Assembly (NCBI RefSeq): GCF_002002725.1 | Contig: NZ_MUNW01000050.1 | Coordinates: 62,001 to 126,000, forward strand | Origin: Sinorhizobium sp. A49 | GTDB taxonomy: Bacteria > Pseudomonadota > Alphaproteobacteria > Rhizobiales > Rhizobiaceae | Direction of reading: 5' to 3' | DNA: 64,000 nt | Shown here: positions 8,802 through 17,789 of the stretch, in pieces | Layout of the letters: every line of letters begins with the position of its first letter | Position numbering within the stretch: the stretch's first letter is position 1 | Position numbers and translations under genes: made by a program | Notes under the pieces: generated by a model | What the model saw: only the letters and a program-made list of their open reading frames with translations | Databases searched by the model: none | What the model was told of the DNA's origin: nothing

Positions 8802-8969
8802 TGCTAATTATCCTCCCAGATTATCCTGATGCCTTTTCGCTACCGCCATTTCAACGGCTGCGGGCATGTCGCGTCATGATTTCGTGGATGCCACGGACTC
8901 CTCCCGGTCGATCCACGCCCCATCGTCAGCAGGCGCCGCAGCGCCTGCCTTGATTTCCTCCCCCGCCAA

Positions 8970-10697
8970 TCAGGCCATCAATCGGAACCGGTGCAGCGAG
9001 ATGAACAGGCTCAAAAGCTTGTTCACGACCGGCTCGCCTTCATTGCGGTTGCCCATCTCCTCAAGGGCCGCATCGATCTCGCTGGCGGCGGTCGTCAGTT
9101 CGGACACGCTCATGTTCGCCATGACGCCGTAGATATCGAGCGGCATGACGGCCTTCTCGACCTCGTCCTCGGTGACGATGCAGGCGCCGGCATAGGTATC
9201 CACCCGGCGGGCGCAATGACACATTTCCGCGCTGTCCTGGCCAACCACGACGAAATAGGGCTTGGGCGCTGGCCAGAAGGTGGCAACCGCGCCGCGCTCG
9301 ACATGGACGCCCTTGAACAGGCCGTTGACCACATGGCGCTTGCCGCTGGCATAACGCTGGATCACCGACAGCCGGCTCAGTTTCACGCCTTCATGCTCGG
9401 CAACGACCTTGCCATCCCGTAGCGGCACCCAGACCTCCTGGTAGAATTTCGCATGGCCACGGCCGTAGACGTCGAACAGGTAGACCTTGGCCTGGCTTCC
9501 GTCTTGCGAGACTTCCAGCGGCACGATGTCGAGCTGCTCGGGCGTCAGGTCATCGAGGCCCGGCACGCCCTGCTTGCACATGCCGGAGTAATCGATGTCG
9601 GCGTTCTTCAGCAGCTTGCGATCCTTTGCGACCAACTCGCCATCCTTGAAGACGTAGAGCGGGTTGATCTGCGACAGGCTGTCGGTCAAGACGATGTCGG
9701 CAAACCGGCCGGGGGTGAGCGAGCCAATCCGGTCTTCCATGTGGAAAGACCGCGCCGTGTTGTAGGTGGCCATCTTGATCGCATGGATCGGGTTCAACCC
9801 CATCTCGGCGCAGAGCGAAATGATCCAGTCCATGTGACCCATCGTCAGCAGGCGCTCGACGGAGATGTTGTCGGTGCACAGCATGAAATTGTCGGTCGGC
9901 CATTTGCGATCGACAATGGCGCGCAGCAGGATCTTGATCACCTCGCTGCTGCCGACGCCGAACTTGATGTGCGTCGGAAAACCGTAGCGAATGCTCTTTT
10001 CGATGTCCTTCTCGTTCCAGACGTCGTGATTGTTCGACACGCCGATCGCCGGCAGATAGTTCAGGACCATGTCGGAAAGCGCGGTTACGCCCCAGTGGCC
10101 GTTCATGAAGCCGCCCTTGGCGCGCACCCAGGCCGCTTTGCGGAAATCGTCGTCATCGCCCGAGCTGTAGGTGAAGTGCTCGAATTCACCCAGCCCGATG
10201 ACCGGCTCCATCTGCAAAACCGCCTCGGTGACGGACGCCGCCGTCTTCTTGCCCGGTGCAAAGGCATAGAGGCGATAAGGCAGCTTGTCGTAGTCCTTGA
10301 ACAGGCTTTCGGCCGCCTCGACGCCCTCGTCGCCCGCCGCACTCAAAAGATCCAGGCATTCCGCATAAATCGTCGTCGTGCCGCAGGGAACCATGGCCTC
10401 GGCCAGTGCCGTCGGATGCGCCAGCTGGGATTCGAAATGGATGTGCGCGTCGATCAGGCCCGGGATTGCGTAGAGCCCCTTGCCATCGAAAACATCCTTC
10501 ACCTTCAGGATCGTCTCATCGGGATTGAGCGCAACGATGCGCTTGTCATAAACGAGGATGGATCCCTGATAGACGGTCTCGCCGTGCACATCGAGGATGT
10601 TGAGGTTCTTCAGAAGAAGGTCCGCCTCCCTCTTTCCGTTCAGGATATCAAAGATGGCGCGCACTTTGTCGTAGTGCACGGCTTCGGATTTGTTCAC
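8970..10697 (-). CDS. Adenine deaminase (amidohydrolase superfamily)
   Basis: A 575-residue enzyme of the microbial adenine deaminase family, which converts adenine to hypoxanthine and ammonia with bound metal. Visible features are an N-terminal small domain, the metal motif GLIDAHIHFES near residue 73, NGHWGV, SNNHD, the active-site region FMLCTDNIS, and the family C-terminal domain. The GTG start at 10697 has GGAGGAAAG just upstream. A longer frame up to 10802 would begin in the gap next to the LysR gene and has no ribosome site. The divergent LysR gene at 10891 is the likely regulator. Related deaminases of this family act on other N6-substituted purines, so the exact substrate is uncertain. 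Confidence 0.87.
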   Translation of the reverse strand: MNKSEAVHYDKVRAIFDILNGKREADLLLKNLNILDVHGETVYQGSILVYDKRIVALNPDETILKVKDVFDGKGLYAIPGLIDAHIHFESQLAHPTALAEAMVPCGTTTIYAECLDLLSAAGDEGVEAAESLFKDYDKLPYRLYAFAPGKKTAASVTEAVLQMEPVIGLGEFEHFTYSSGDDDDFRKAAWVRAKGGFMNGHWGVTALSDMVLNYLPAIGVSNNHDVWNEKDIEKSIRYGFPTHIKFGVGSSEVIKILLRAIVDRKWPTDNFMLCTDNISVERLLTMGHMDWIISLCAEMGLNPIHAIKMATYNTARSFHMEDRIGSLTPGRFADIVLTDSLSQINPLYVFKDGELVAKDRKLLKNADIDYSGMCKQGVPGLDDLTPEQLDIVPLEVSQDGSQAKVYLFDVYGRGHAKFYQEVWVPLRDGKVVAEHEGVKLSRLSVIQRYASGKRHVVNGLFKGVHVERGAVATFWPAPKPYFVVVGQDSAEMCHCARRVDTYAGACIVTEDEVEKAVMPLDIYGVMANMSVSELTTAASEIDAALEEMGNRNEGEPVVNKLLSLFISLHRFRLMA

Positions 10698-10890
10698 GCG
10701 TCTTTCCTCCACTTGCAAGTCTCGTCGGCACGGGCAGAGCCAGGTGCTCAAGCCCTCCCGGGGCATCGCCTGCGCCGATCTCTCCTCGTTGTCGAAGGCC
10801 ATAAGAAGTTATTGCACCGCTTCCGAAAAGCAGTATTTTCTGCGCGCAGCGTACTCTTTTTGAGATCGCTTGAATTGGAGGAGACTGGGC

Positions 10891-11793
10891 ATGTTGCACT
10901 CGCGCGTGCTGCGCTACATCGACGAAGTCGCCCGCTCAGGCTCCATCCGCGCCGCCGGCGAGCGGCTGAACGTGGCCGCTTCGGCGATCAACAAACATGT
11001 GCTGCAGCTGGAAGAGATGATCGGCGAGCCGCTGTTTGAAAGGCTGCCAAGAGGGTTGCGGCTGACGCCGGCCGGCGAAATTCTCGTCGCGCATGTGCGC
11101 CGGACGATTAAGGAGTACAGCCAGGTCGAGGCCGAGATCCGCGACCTGAAGGCGCTCCAGAGCGGCGAGGTGATCATCGCCACCATGAACGGCCTTGCCG
11201 GCGGCATCGTGCCGAAGGCGGCGGCCACCTTCTGCGCCCGCCATCCACGCCTGAAGATCTCGATCCGGGTGATGTTCATCCACGACATCGTCCAGGCCGT
11301 CATCGACGGCGAGGCAGATCTCGGCCTCGCCTTCAACCTGCCGCCTTCGCCGCAGCTCGAAACACTGTGGAAGATGGACACGCGGCTCGGCGCCGTGGTC
11401 GCCCCCGAACATCCGCTCGTCGGGCTCGACACGCTACCGCTTTCGCACTGCGAGCCCTATCCGCTGATCTTCGCCGACAAGTCGATGCTGATCCACGGCA
11501 TCGTCGCCGACGCCTTTGCCAATGCCGGGCTGACCGTCGAGCCGGCGTTCCTCACCAACTCGATTGAAGCAATGAAGTGCCTTGCCGCCGCCGGCGACGG
11601 CATCGCCTTCCTCAGCAAGTTCGATATCGCCGAGGAGCAGCGCAACGGCGTGCTCACCTATCTGCAGATCCGCGATCGTACCTTTGGAAAGAACGTGCTT
11701 TCCCTCGTCCAGCGCGAAAAACGCAGCCATGGCCTTGCCACCTCGATGTTTGCCGAGGAGATCATGCGGGCGTTACGGGCGACGACGGAGTGA
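10891..11793 (+). CDS. LysR family transcriptional regulator, divergent to adenine deaminase
   Basis: A 300-residue protein. The winged helix-turn-helix covers residues 1-60 (SGSIRAAGERLNVAASAINK), followed by the periplasmic-binding-like effector domain with GEADLGLAFNLPPSPQ. The ATG at 10891 has GGAGGAG seven bases upstream. It is divergent from the adenine deaminase gene with a 193-base shared region, so control of that gene and of itself is likely. A GCAG-N6-CTGC element in that region could be part of a T-N11-A LysR site. Confidence 0.88.
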   Translation: MLHSRVLRYIDEVARSGSIRAAGERLNVAASAINKHVLQLEEMIGEPLFERLPRGLRLTPAGEILVAHVRRTIKEYSQVEAEIRDLKALQSGEVIIATMNGLAGGIVPKAAATFCARHPRLKISIRVMFIHDIVQAVIDGEADLGLAFNLPPSPQLETLWKMDTRLGAVVAPEHPLVGLDTLPLSHCEPYPLIFADKSMLIHGIVADAFANAGLTVEPAFLTNSIEAMKCLAAAGDGIAFLSKFDIAEEQRNGVLTYLQIRDRTFGKNVLSLVQREKRSHGLATSMFAEEIMRALRATTE

Positions 11794-11814
11794 CGGGCTG
11801 CCGGGCCGGCGCTG

Positions 11815-12273
11815 TCAATCGCCGCCCGGGCGATTGGCGCGCTCGGCGTCGAGGATCTTGCGGACCCGCTGCAATGTGGGAAGGCTGGCTTCCAGCTCGG
11901 CGCGATCGAACAGCGATGCGACGGTTGCCATCGCGGCGGTTACCTCGCCGATCGCTTCCAGGCGGAACGCCCTCCCGGCTGGCGTCAGAAAAACCTTCTT
12001 TGAACGGCCATCCCGGGGGTTCGAGCTGATCTGCACCAGCTCACGTTTCTCCAGCACCGACAAGGTGTGCGTCATCGTCGCTTTCGTCACCTGCATGGCA
12101 TTGGCGATTGCCAACGGCGTACTGCCGTCGCCCACGCGGTAGAGATGGTTCAGCGTCGCAAAGTGCGAACTGTGCAGCCCATCGGGAAGGTGGCGATTGA
12201 GGAAGGCCTGGGACAGCTGGCTGACAATGCCGATTTCATTGAAGAACGTAAAGATGAGGGTGTCGTCGTCCAA
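11815..12273 (-). CDS. MarR family transcriptional regulator
   Basis: A 152-residue winged-helix protein with the MarR core (STPLAIANAMQVTKATMTH, then LEKRELVQISSNPRDGRSKK with the wing Asp-Arg). The start is TTG at 12273 with CTGGAG upstream. It lies 20 bases downstream of the nitroreductase-like gene on the same strand, so the pair is probably an operon. The near-perfect inverted repeat at 13449-13488 in front of that operon is the likely operator, which makes this an autorepressor that responds to a small molecule handled by its partner. Confidence 0.88.
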   Translation of the reverse strand: MDDDTLIFTFFNEIGIVSQLSQAFLNRHLPDGLHSSHFATLNHLYRVGDGSTPLAIANAMQVTKATMTHTLSVLEKRELVQISSNPRDGRSKKVFLTPAGRAFRLEAIGEVTAAMATVASLFDRAELEASLPTLQRVRKILDAERANRPGGD

Positions 12274-12293
12274 GGCCCATGCTCCAGCCGCGT

Positions 12294-13436
12294 TCAGATG
12301 ATCTTAGCATCCAGCGGCCATCTCGGGCTGGGCTCAACGGTGCCAGCATAGCCGAGCCGGCCCAGCATTTGAACGGTCCCGCCTTCCGGCGACAGCATTT
12401 TGTGCACCTGCCGGTAATGTTCGTCCATTTCAGGGAATTCCTGCAGGGCCTGGCTCAGCGGTTGCAGGCCTGTTCCAAGCGCGGTGGCCGTCAGATTGAT
12501 CCGGGCCCAATCGCGGCCGGCGGCGATCTGCTCGACTCGGCTGTTGCCCGATGTCGTCAGCCAGATATGCGCCATCGCGGTGTCCGTGTTGGCGAGCAGC
12601 GCCGCCCGTCCTTGCGCAAACGCGGTGGACGTCGTGTCGAGCGCCTGCTCGCGGCTCAGTTGCCCGAGTGCCGCAAGCCCATCGAACAGGGGACCGCCGA
12701 GGTCGATGCCGTCAGGGCTGGCTTCGATCTCGGCCTTGCCGATCCGCAGAAGGTCGACGCTTTCCCTGTAGGTTCGTTGCGTGTTGATCTCCAGGTCAAG
12801 GGCTGCATGGGTCATTTCCCTCAGGGTCGCGACCACAGAAGGATCGTTGCTGGAGCCCGCCAGCGTGCCATGGCGGACGGACGCGCCAAGGGCGCCAAGC
12901 ACCTCCCAGGGCACGGGTTTGGTCAGATCAAACGGCTCCTTCAGCGACCGACGCCGCAAAATCTGCGCGAAGAGGGGATCTGCGCCGATCGTCGGATCAC
13001 GCTCGAAACGGACGACGGCGACCGGACGGGCGTCGAGCGCCTGCGCGTCGCTCCCTTCAGGAAAGAGGGAAACGTCCAGCCTGTAATTCTGGATGGAGGC
13101 GGCGATGGCCATCTGCTCGATGAAGCAACCTAGCCCGATGGTGATCTGTCGGTTGTGGGGGTCGGTCTCGGGCAGCAGGCGGGTCGTATCGACATAGAGC
13201 GTCACCTGATCCTTGACCCCGAGATCGACGAGCCACGGTTGCCGGTTGTGCGGATTGGGCGCCAGGATCGCGTAGGAAAGCGCCCTGCGCCGCGGCTCTT
13301 GGTCGGGCATTCCTGCCACCGTCCAGGGCGCCAACGCGCGATCGGGCCTGCGGGTCAGCAGGAATGCCGTGGATGCACCGGCAGCCGCCAGGACGACACC
13401 ACCACCCAACACGGCCAAAAACTGTCTTCTCTTCAT
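12294..13436 (-). CDS. Exported nitroreductase-like (Acg-type) flavoprotein with Tat signal
   Basis: A 380-residue protein beginning MKRRQFLAVLGGGVVLAAAG, a short twin-arginine signal or anchor. The body resembles the Acg/nitroreductase-like group (LAPNPHNRQPWLVDL near residue 60 and a second FMN-region copy near SGNSRVEQIAAGRDWARINL). These proteins keep an FMN-binding fold but usually lack known activity. It precedes a MarR gene by 20 bases and has a large palindromic operator upstream. A role in redox or xenobiotic response at the cell envelope fits, but the substrate is unknown. Confidence 0.75.
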   Translation of the reverse strand: MKRRQFLAVLGGGVVLAAAGASTAFLLTRRPDRALAPWTVAGMPDQEPRRRALSYAILAPNPHNRQPWLVDLGVKDQVTLYVDTTRLLPETDPHNRQITIGLGCFIEQMAIAASIQNYRLDVSLFPEGSDAQALDARPVAVVRFERDPTIGADPLFAQILRRRSLKEPFDLTKPVPWEVLGALGASVRHGTLAGSSNDPSVVATLREMTHAALDLEINTQRTYRESVDLLRIGKAEIEASPDGIDLGGPLFDGLAALGQLSREQALDTTSTAFAQGRAALLANTDTAMAHIWLTTSGNSRVEQIAAGRDWARINLTATALGTGLQPLSQALQEFPEMDEHYRQVHKMLSPEGGTVQMLGRLGYAGTVEPSPRWPLDAKII

Positions 13437-13448
13437 AACTCGCCCTAT

Positions 13449-13488
13449 TTAGTTCGACATCAAACCACATAGTATGATATCGAACTAA
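13449..13488. promoter_or_regulatory. Palindromic operator of the MarR/nitroreductase operon
   Basis: Two 13-base arms, TTAGTTCGACATC (13449-13461) and GATATCGAACTAA (13476-13488), match at 12 of 13 positions in opposite orientation with a 14-base spacer. The site ends 13 bases upstream of the ATG at 13436, a position that would block transcription or early elongation. Regulation by the operon's MarR protein is inferred. Confidence 0.65.
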
Positions 13489-13566
13489 AGTCAATCGGAG
13501 CAGCCGTTGAAGAGAAGCCTTCACACGTTCGGGACGAGAAGGAGCCCGACCACCGTCAAAAGCGCA

Positions 13567-14130
13567 TCAGCTGCCGCCGGCCTTGGCCACAACGACCCGG
13601 ATCCAGTCATCCTGTCTCAGGCGGAAACACATCCACGGCGATGGCGTACCCGACAGGTCCAAGGTCGCGTCGTAGACATGTTCCGCACCGAGCTTTGCCG
13701 TCGCCTTTTGCGAGCGAATGTTTGTCGGCGCGATATGAAACCAGACATCGCGATAGGCGTGAAATGCATGACCGAGCATCAGCCGCTTCATTTCGAAATT
13801 GGTGCCACCACCCCAATAGGCGTTGTTGAGGAAGGTGAAGCCGATCGAGACGCTGTCCGGCATGTCGGGGGCGACGTAGTAACGGGAGCATCCGATAATC
13901 ACGTCGCTCTGCTGATCGACGGCCACAAGCGTCGCTTCGCTCGCAAGCAGCACCGCGAAATAGGGTTCGAACTTGTCCCGCTTGTAGCGGTCCGTTGCCG
14001 GGTGCCCTGCCCAGACGCCGGGGTCACTTGCGGCGGAATACAGACCCTCCAGATCGTCTAGTCCCAAGGGCCGGAGATGAATGGCCACGCCACGCAGCGT
14101 CGGCTGCGGATTGAAATCAGGTCTGAACAT
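13567..14130 (-). CDS. GNAT family N-acetyltransferase
   Basis: A 187-residue acetyltransferase of the RimJ/RimL type: LRGVAIHLRPLGLDDLEGLY at the start, the central IGCSRYY and SIGFTFLNNAYWGGG strands, and the acetyl-CoA region near NIRSQKATAKLGAEH. It lies nine bases downstream of the PaiB-like gene on the same strand, echoing the paiA/paiB pairing of an acetyltransferase with a flavin-binding regulator. The acceptor substrate is not evident. Confidence 0.85.
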   Translation of the reverse strand: MFRPDFNPQPTLRGVAIHLRPLGLDDLEGLYSAASDPGVWAGHPATDRYKRDKFEPYFAVLLASEATLVAVDQQSDVIIGCSRYYVAPDMPDSVSIGFTFLNNAYWGGGTNFEMKRLMLGHAFHAYRDVWFHIAPTNIRSQKATAKLGAEHVYDATLDLSGTPSPWMCFRLRQDDWIRVVVAKAGGS

Positions 14131-14139
14131 GCATGTGTC

Positions 14140-14778
14140 TCACGATGACGATGGGGGAACGGGGATCATGCTCGCAATGGTGTGGTCAAGATCGCGATGG
14201 CTTTCCGCAAGGCCGTTCCTGATGCCCACCCGGTCCGGTTCGGAGCGGTTCTGGCTGAGCTTGCGCTTGCCGGTCAGGTGGGTAATCGGCATTCGGATCC
14301 CGACGATGCCACGCAATTGCGCGGCGATGAATGCCGGCGGGGCGTCGCTGACTGCCCATGGCTTTGCCGCTCCCGCCTCGTGAAGGTCTGTCAGCCGCTT
14401 GACGACATCGAGCAGCCGGGCCGTATCATCGAAGAATTCGACCGGCCCTTCAGCCTGAACGGCGGTGTAGTTCCAGGTGGGAACGACCTTTCCATGCTCC
14501 GCTTTCGCGGCATACCAAGCTGGAGTGATGTAGGCATCAGGGCCCATGAAGACCGCCAGTCCGTTGCCTATCACAGGCATTTTCCACTGCGGGTTCGGGC
14601 GGGCGAGATGTGCGTATAGCGTGCCGCAGTCGCCCTCCCCGGCGTCGAGAAACATCGGCAGCGGTGTCGCCACCGGGCCTTCAGCCGTCGCGGTAATGAA
14701 GTTGGCGATGCGGCATGCCCGCATCATGGCATGTATCTCGCTAGTGTCGTCGACCACAAAAGCTGGCGGCGTGTACAT
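14140..14778 (-). CDS. PaiB-like FMN-binding protein
   Basis: A 212-residue protein of the PaiB (FMN-binding split barrel) family: it starts MYTPPAFVVDDTSEIHAMM, with ATPLPMFLD, GTLYAHLARPNPQW and VPTWNYTAVQAEGPVEF in order. A good ribosome site (AAGGAGAG) precedes the ATG. Members are described as negative regulators or as flavin-dependent enzymes acting on small molecules. It is divergent from a MocR regulator and followed by a GNAT gene. Confidence 0.87.
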   Translation of the reverse strand: MYTPPAFVVDDTSEIHAMMRACRIANFITATAEGPVATPLPMFLDAGEGDCGTLYAHLARPNPQWKMPVIGNGLAVFMGPDAYITPAWYAAKAEHGKVVPTWNYTAVQAEGPVEFFDDTARLLDVVKRLTDLHEAGAAKPWAVSDAPPAFIAAQLRGIVGIRMPITHLTGKRKLSQNRSEPDRVGIRNGLAESHRDLDHTIASMIPVPPSSS

Positions 14779-14815
14779 CGAACTCTCCTTGAACTGGGCG
14801 CAGCATCGGCGTTAA

Positions 14816-14861
14816 CTGGCCCAAGATAAACATCCAGTTTTGGAGATTTTCATTGGGCCAG
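14816..14861. promoter_or_regulatory. Inverted repeat between the PaiB and MocR genes
   Basis: CTGGCCCAA (14816-14824) and TTGGGCCAG (14853-14861) form a perfect nine-base inverted repeat with a 28-base spacer. The right arm begins exactly at the TTG start codon of the MocR gene. The site suits autoregulation and control of the divergent paiB/GNAT operon. Confidence 0.5.
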
Positions 14862-16331
14862 CCGGATGGTCGGAGATCAAGACGCACAGGAGCCGCCCGC
14901 CGCATCTACCTCGATCTGCGCGAACAGATCGGCGCCGGCGTTTACGCCCCCGGCGACAGGCTGCCATCAAGCAGGGCGCTCGCCGAAGAGCTGGGCGTGT
15001 CACGCACGACAGTCACGGCAGCTTTCGACCAGCTCGTCTCCGAGGGCTATGTGACCAGCCGCCAAGGCTCGGCATCCATCGTCACCGACATGGCCAGGCC
15101 CGGAACGTTGCACGGCAGACACGCTGAGCATCGCCTGGAGTGGCCGCTATCAGACTATGCCGTCCGGCTGATGGAACTTCCGATCCGTTATGCGGAGCGG
15201 CGCAAGGCACTGGAGTTCGATTTTCGCTACGGCGATATTGCAGCCGCCGACTTTCCGACGCTCCTGTGGCGGCGGGCGATGAACGCGGCGCTGCTTCGCC
15301 GTCGCGACAGCCTTTCCTACGAACATCCTGCCGGCTCCGCCGCCCTGAGGCAGCAACTCCAGGGGTATCTCTGGCGTGGACGCGGCATCCGCTGCGATGT
15401 CGACCAGATCATCGTCGTGTCGGGCTCGCAGCAGGCGCTGGATCTTTGCGCACGCGTTCTCGTCAATATCGGCGATCGCGTCATCCTGGAGGAACCGTGC
15501 TACGCCATGGCACGCAACGTCATGGCCGCCGCTGGTGCCGACATCGTTGCTGTTTCCTGCGACAATTCCGGGCTTCTTGTAGGGGAATTGCCGCATCGGG
15601 AAAAATCCGTTCTCGCCTTTGTGACGCCGAGCCACCAGTTCCCGCTGGGCGGCGTCCTGCCGCAAAGCCGGCGGGATGCGCTGTTGCAATGGGCCTATTC
15701 GGTCGGAGCCTATATCGTCGAGGACGATTACGACGGTGAGTACCGCTACGATGTGAAGCCGATACCGCCGCTGTTTCAATCGGATCGGGAGCGGGTCATT
15801 TATGTCGGCACGGTCTCCAAGACGCTCTCGCCGGCGCTCCGGCTTGGTTACCTCGTCGTTCCCAGACCGCTGATCGACGTGTTCACGCGATGCAAGCAGC
15901 TCGCCGACCGTCATAGCCCAAGCCTTGAACAGGAGGCACTCGCGATCCTTCTGGAGGCAGGCTCATACGAGCGGCATGTCCGCAAGATGCGCCGGTCCAA
16001 TGCGGAACGCCGCGCCGCCCTGGTCGCGGCACTGACATCATGCTTTGGCGAAAAGATAGACATCGTCGGCACATCGGCCGGGCTGCATGTCGTCGTCTGG
16101 TTTCGCGGCATCGGTGCGCGGCATGAGGCGCGGCTGATCGAAGCCGCCAGGGCTGCGGGGATTGGCATCTACCCGGTGTCACCGCTCTATCTTGCCCGCA
16201 AACCCGACGTCGCCGGCCTTGTACTCGGCTATGCCGCGCTGACTCCGGACGAACTGCGCCGAGGAGCGGAAAAGTTGGCGTCGACCATCTACAGTTTTGC
16301 GCCGTTCCCACGCAACGAAAACCGCGGCTGA
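14853..16331 (+). CDS. MocR-type regulator: GntR DNA-binding domain fused to an aminotransferase domain
   Basis: A 492-residue fusion. Residues 15-75 are a GntR winged helix (IYLDLREQIGAGVYAPGDRL, then SRTTVTAAFDQLVSEGY). Residues 120-480 are a fold-type I aminotransferase domain with VVSGSQQALDLCARVL, VEDDYDGEYRYD and the PLP-lysine loop YVGTVSKTLSPALRLGY. PLP binding is therefore likely, as in PdxR, GabR and other MocR proteins. The start is TTG at 14853 with TGGAG upstream. The divergent paiB/GNAT operon is the probable target. Confidence 0.9.
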   Translation: MGQPDGRRSRRTGAARRIYLDLREQIGAGVYAPGDRLPSSRALAEELGVSRTTVTAAFDQLVSEGYVTSRQGSASIVTDMARPGTLHGRHAEHRLEWPLSDYAVRLMELPIRYAERRKALEFDFRYGDIAAADFPTLLWRRAMNAALLRRRDSLSYEHPAGSAALRQQLQGYLWRGRGIRCDVDQIIVVSGSQQALDLCARVLVNIGDRVILEEPCYAMARNVMAAAGADIVAVSCDNSGLLVGELPHREKSVLAFVTPSHQFPLGGVLPQSRRDALLQWAYSVGAYIVEDDYDGEYRYDVKPIPPLFQSDRERVIYVGTVSKTLSPALRLGYLVVPRPLIDVFTRCKQLADRHSPSLEQEALAILLEAGSYERHVRKMRRSNAERRAALVAALTSCFGEKIDIVGTSAGLHVVVWFRGIGARHEARLIEAARAAGIGIYPVSPLYLARKPDVAGLVLGYAALTPDELRRGAEKLASTIYSFAPFPRNENRG

Positions 16332-16345
16332 GCGGAGCGAAGGCG

Positions 16346-17446
16346 TTAGGTTTCCGCCACAAGCTTCGCCAGTGCCAGAGAGGCGGTCAGGCCAGGCGAT
16401 TCGATGCCGAACAGGTTGATCAGACCGGGTACCCCGTGCACGCCTGGCCCTTGCACGACAAAGTCCTGGCTCGCCACATCGGGCGGCACGATCTTCGGCC
16501 GGATACCGGAATAGGCCGGCACTAGCGCGCCGTCCTTCAGATCGGGAAAATAGCGGCGGACACCGGCATAGAACGAAGCGGCCTTCGCCGGGTCGACGTC
16601 GTAGTTCAATGTGTCGACCCATTCGATATCGGGTCCGAAGCGCGCTTGCCCGGCCATATCGAGCGTCAGATGGATACCAAGCGCGCCCTTGACCGGCACA
16701 GGGTAGATCAGCCGCGAGAACGGTGCCTTGCCGACATGCGAGAAGTAGTCGCCCTTGGCATAGTACTCCCTCGGCACGAGTGCTGGAGGCAGGCCCTTGA
16801 TCAGCCGCGCCAGCTTCGGTGCGGCGAGACCCGCGGCGTTGACGAACAGGCGGCAGGCAAGTCTCACAGGCTCGGCGCCACCGACATCGAGGACAATGCC
16901 GTTGTCAGTCACCCTGCCCCGCTCGACGGGACTGTTGAGCGCCAGAACGGCGCCGGCATTCTCAGCATCGCCGAGCAGCGACAGCATGTAGGCGTGGCTG
17001 TCGATGATGCCCGTTGACGGGGACAGCAGCGCACCGGTCGTGGCAAGCGCCGGCTCAAGGATGCGGGCATCCGCGACCGAGATCTGGCTCAGATCCGTCA
17101 CGCCATTTCGGGCCGCCCGGGCGGCGATAGCAGGCAGTTGCTCAAGCTCGGTGGCCGACGTCGCGACGATCAACTTGCCGCACTGTCGATGGGGGATGCC
17201 GCGTTCGCGGCAATACGCATAGAGCAGCGTCCGACCCTCGACGCACAGCCGCGCCATCAGGCTGTCTGGCGGATAATAGATGCCAGCGTGGATGACCTCG
17301 CTGTTGCGCGACGACGTTTCGCTGCCTATGCGATCGGCCGCTTCGATGAGGATCACCTCGCGGCCGGCCTGGGCGAGCGCACGAGCGACGGCAAGGCCGA
17401 CAACGCCGGCTCCGGCGACAATGCACTCGACTTGCGCAAGAGGCAT
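16346..17446 (-). CDS. FAD-dependent oxidoreductase (L-2-hydroxyglutarate oxidase-like)
   Basis: A 366-residue flavoprotein of the DAO/LhgO group. The N-terminal dinucleotide fold is [19 protein letters not shown], followed by [19 protein letters not shown], which is characteristic of L-2-hydroxyglutarate dehydrogenase relatives. The C-terminal SGIRPKIV and [19 protein letters not shown] motifs complete the FAD site. The ATG at 17446 was preferred because GAGG lies about seven bases upstream; an in-frame ATG at 17461 is poorer. It is convergent with the MocR gene, with 14 bases between the stops. The substrate is inferred only from family resemblance. Confidence 0.82.
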   Translation of the reverse strand: MPLAQVECIVAGAGVVGLAVARALAQAGREVILIEAADRIGSETSSRNSEVIHAGIYYPPDSLMARLCVEGRTLLYAYCRERGIPHRQCGKLIVATSATELEQLPAIAARAARNGVTDLSQISVADARILEPALATTGALLSPSTGIIDSHAYMLSLLGDAENAGAVLALNSPVERGRVTDNGIVLDVGGAEPVRLACRLFVNAAGLAAPKLARLIKGLPPALVPREYYAKGDYFSHVGKAPFSRLIYPVPVKGALGIHLTLDMAGQARFGPDIEWVDTLNYDVDPAKAASFYAGVRRYFPDLKDGALVPAYSGIRPKIVPPDVASQDFVVQGPGVHGVPGLINLFGIESPGLTASLALAKLVAET

Positions 17447-17525
17447 GGCGGACCTCGACATCAGCGCGCATCACGGATGACGCGCGCCGCACTACGATGC
17501 AGTAACACAGAAACGGCGGGAGGCG

Positions 17526-17789
17526 TCAGGCCGCCCGAGCGCTTGCGGCGAGCGGGATCTCGATATCGACTTCCAGCGTCGTCACGTGTTCGCCGCGATC
17601 CATCTTGACGGTGACCTTGTCGTCGTCGATCTGAACATGCTTGGAGATGACCGCAAGGATCTCTTCCCGGAGGATGGCAACGAGATCCGATTGGCCGACA
17701 GAGGCGCGCTCATGGGCCAGCAGCACCTGCAGGCGCTCGCGCGCCGTCGGCGCCGAGGTCTGCTTCTTGAAGAAACGGAAAATGCTCAT
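17526..17789 (-). CDS. minE: Cell division topological specificity factor MinE
   Basis: An 87-residue protein with the MinE layout: N-terminal membrane-targeting and MinD-activating helix ([20 protein letters not shown], then QVLLAHERA), followed by the dimerisation domain ([20 protein letters not shown]). It stimulates MinD ATPase and restricts the MinC inhibitor to the cell poles. The gene overlaps the minD stop by four bases (ATGA), so the two are coupled. Confidence 0.97.
   Translation of the reverse strand: MSIFRFFKKQTSAPTARERLQVLLAHERASVGQSDLVAILREEILAVISKHVQIDDDKVTVKMDRGEHVTTLEVDIEIPLAASARAA

Noticed and set aside
9453-11039. Long plus-strand frame (528 codons) opposite the adenine deaminase gene
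   Set aside because: It is antisense to a gene with clear family motifs, and its composition (Asp, Arg, His, Val rich) is that of a high-GC shadow frame.
11816-11836. CAATCGCC/GGCGATTG hairpin between the LysR and MarR genes
   Set aside because: It lies inside the coding end of the MarR gene and has no T tract, so a terminator call is not supported.
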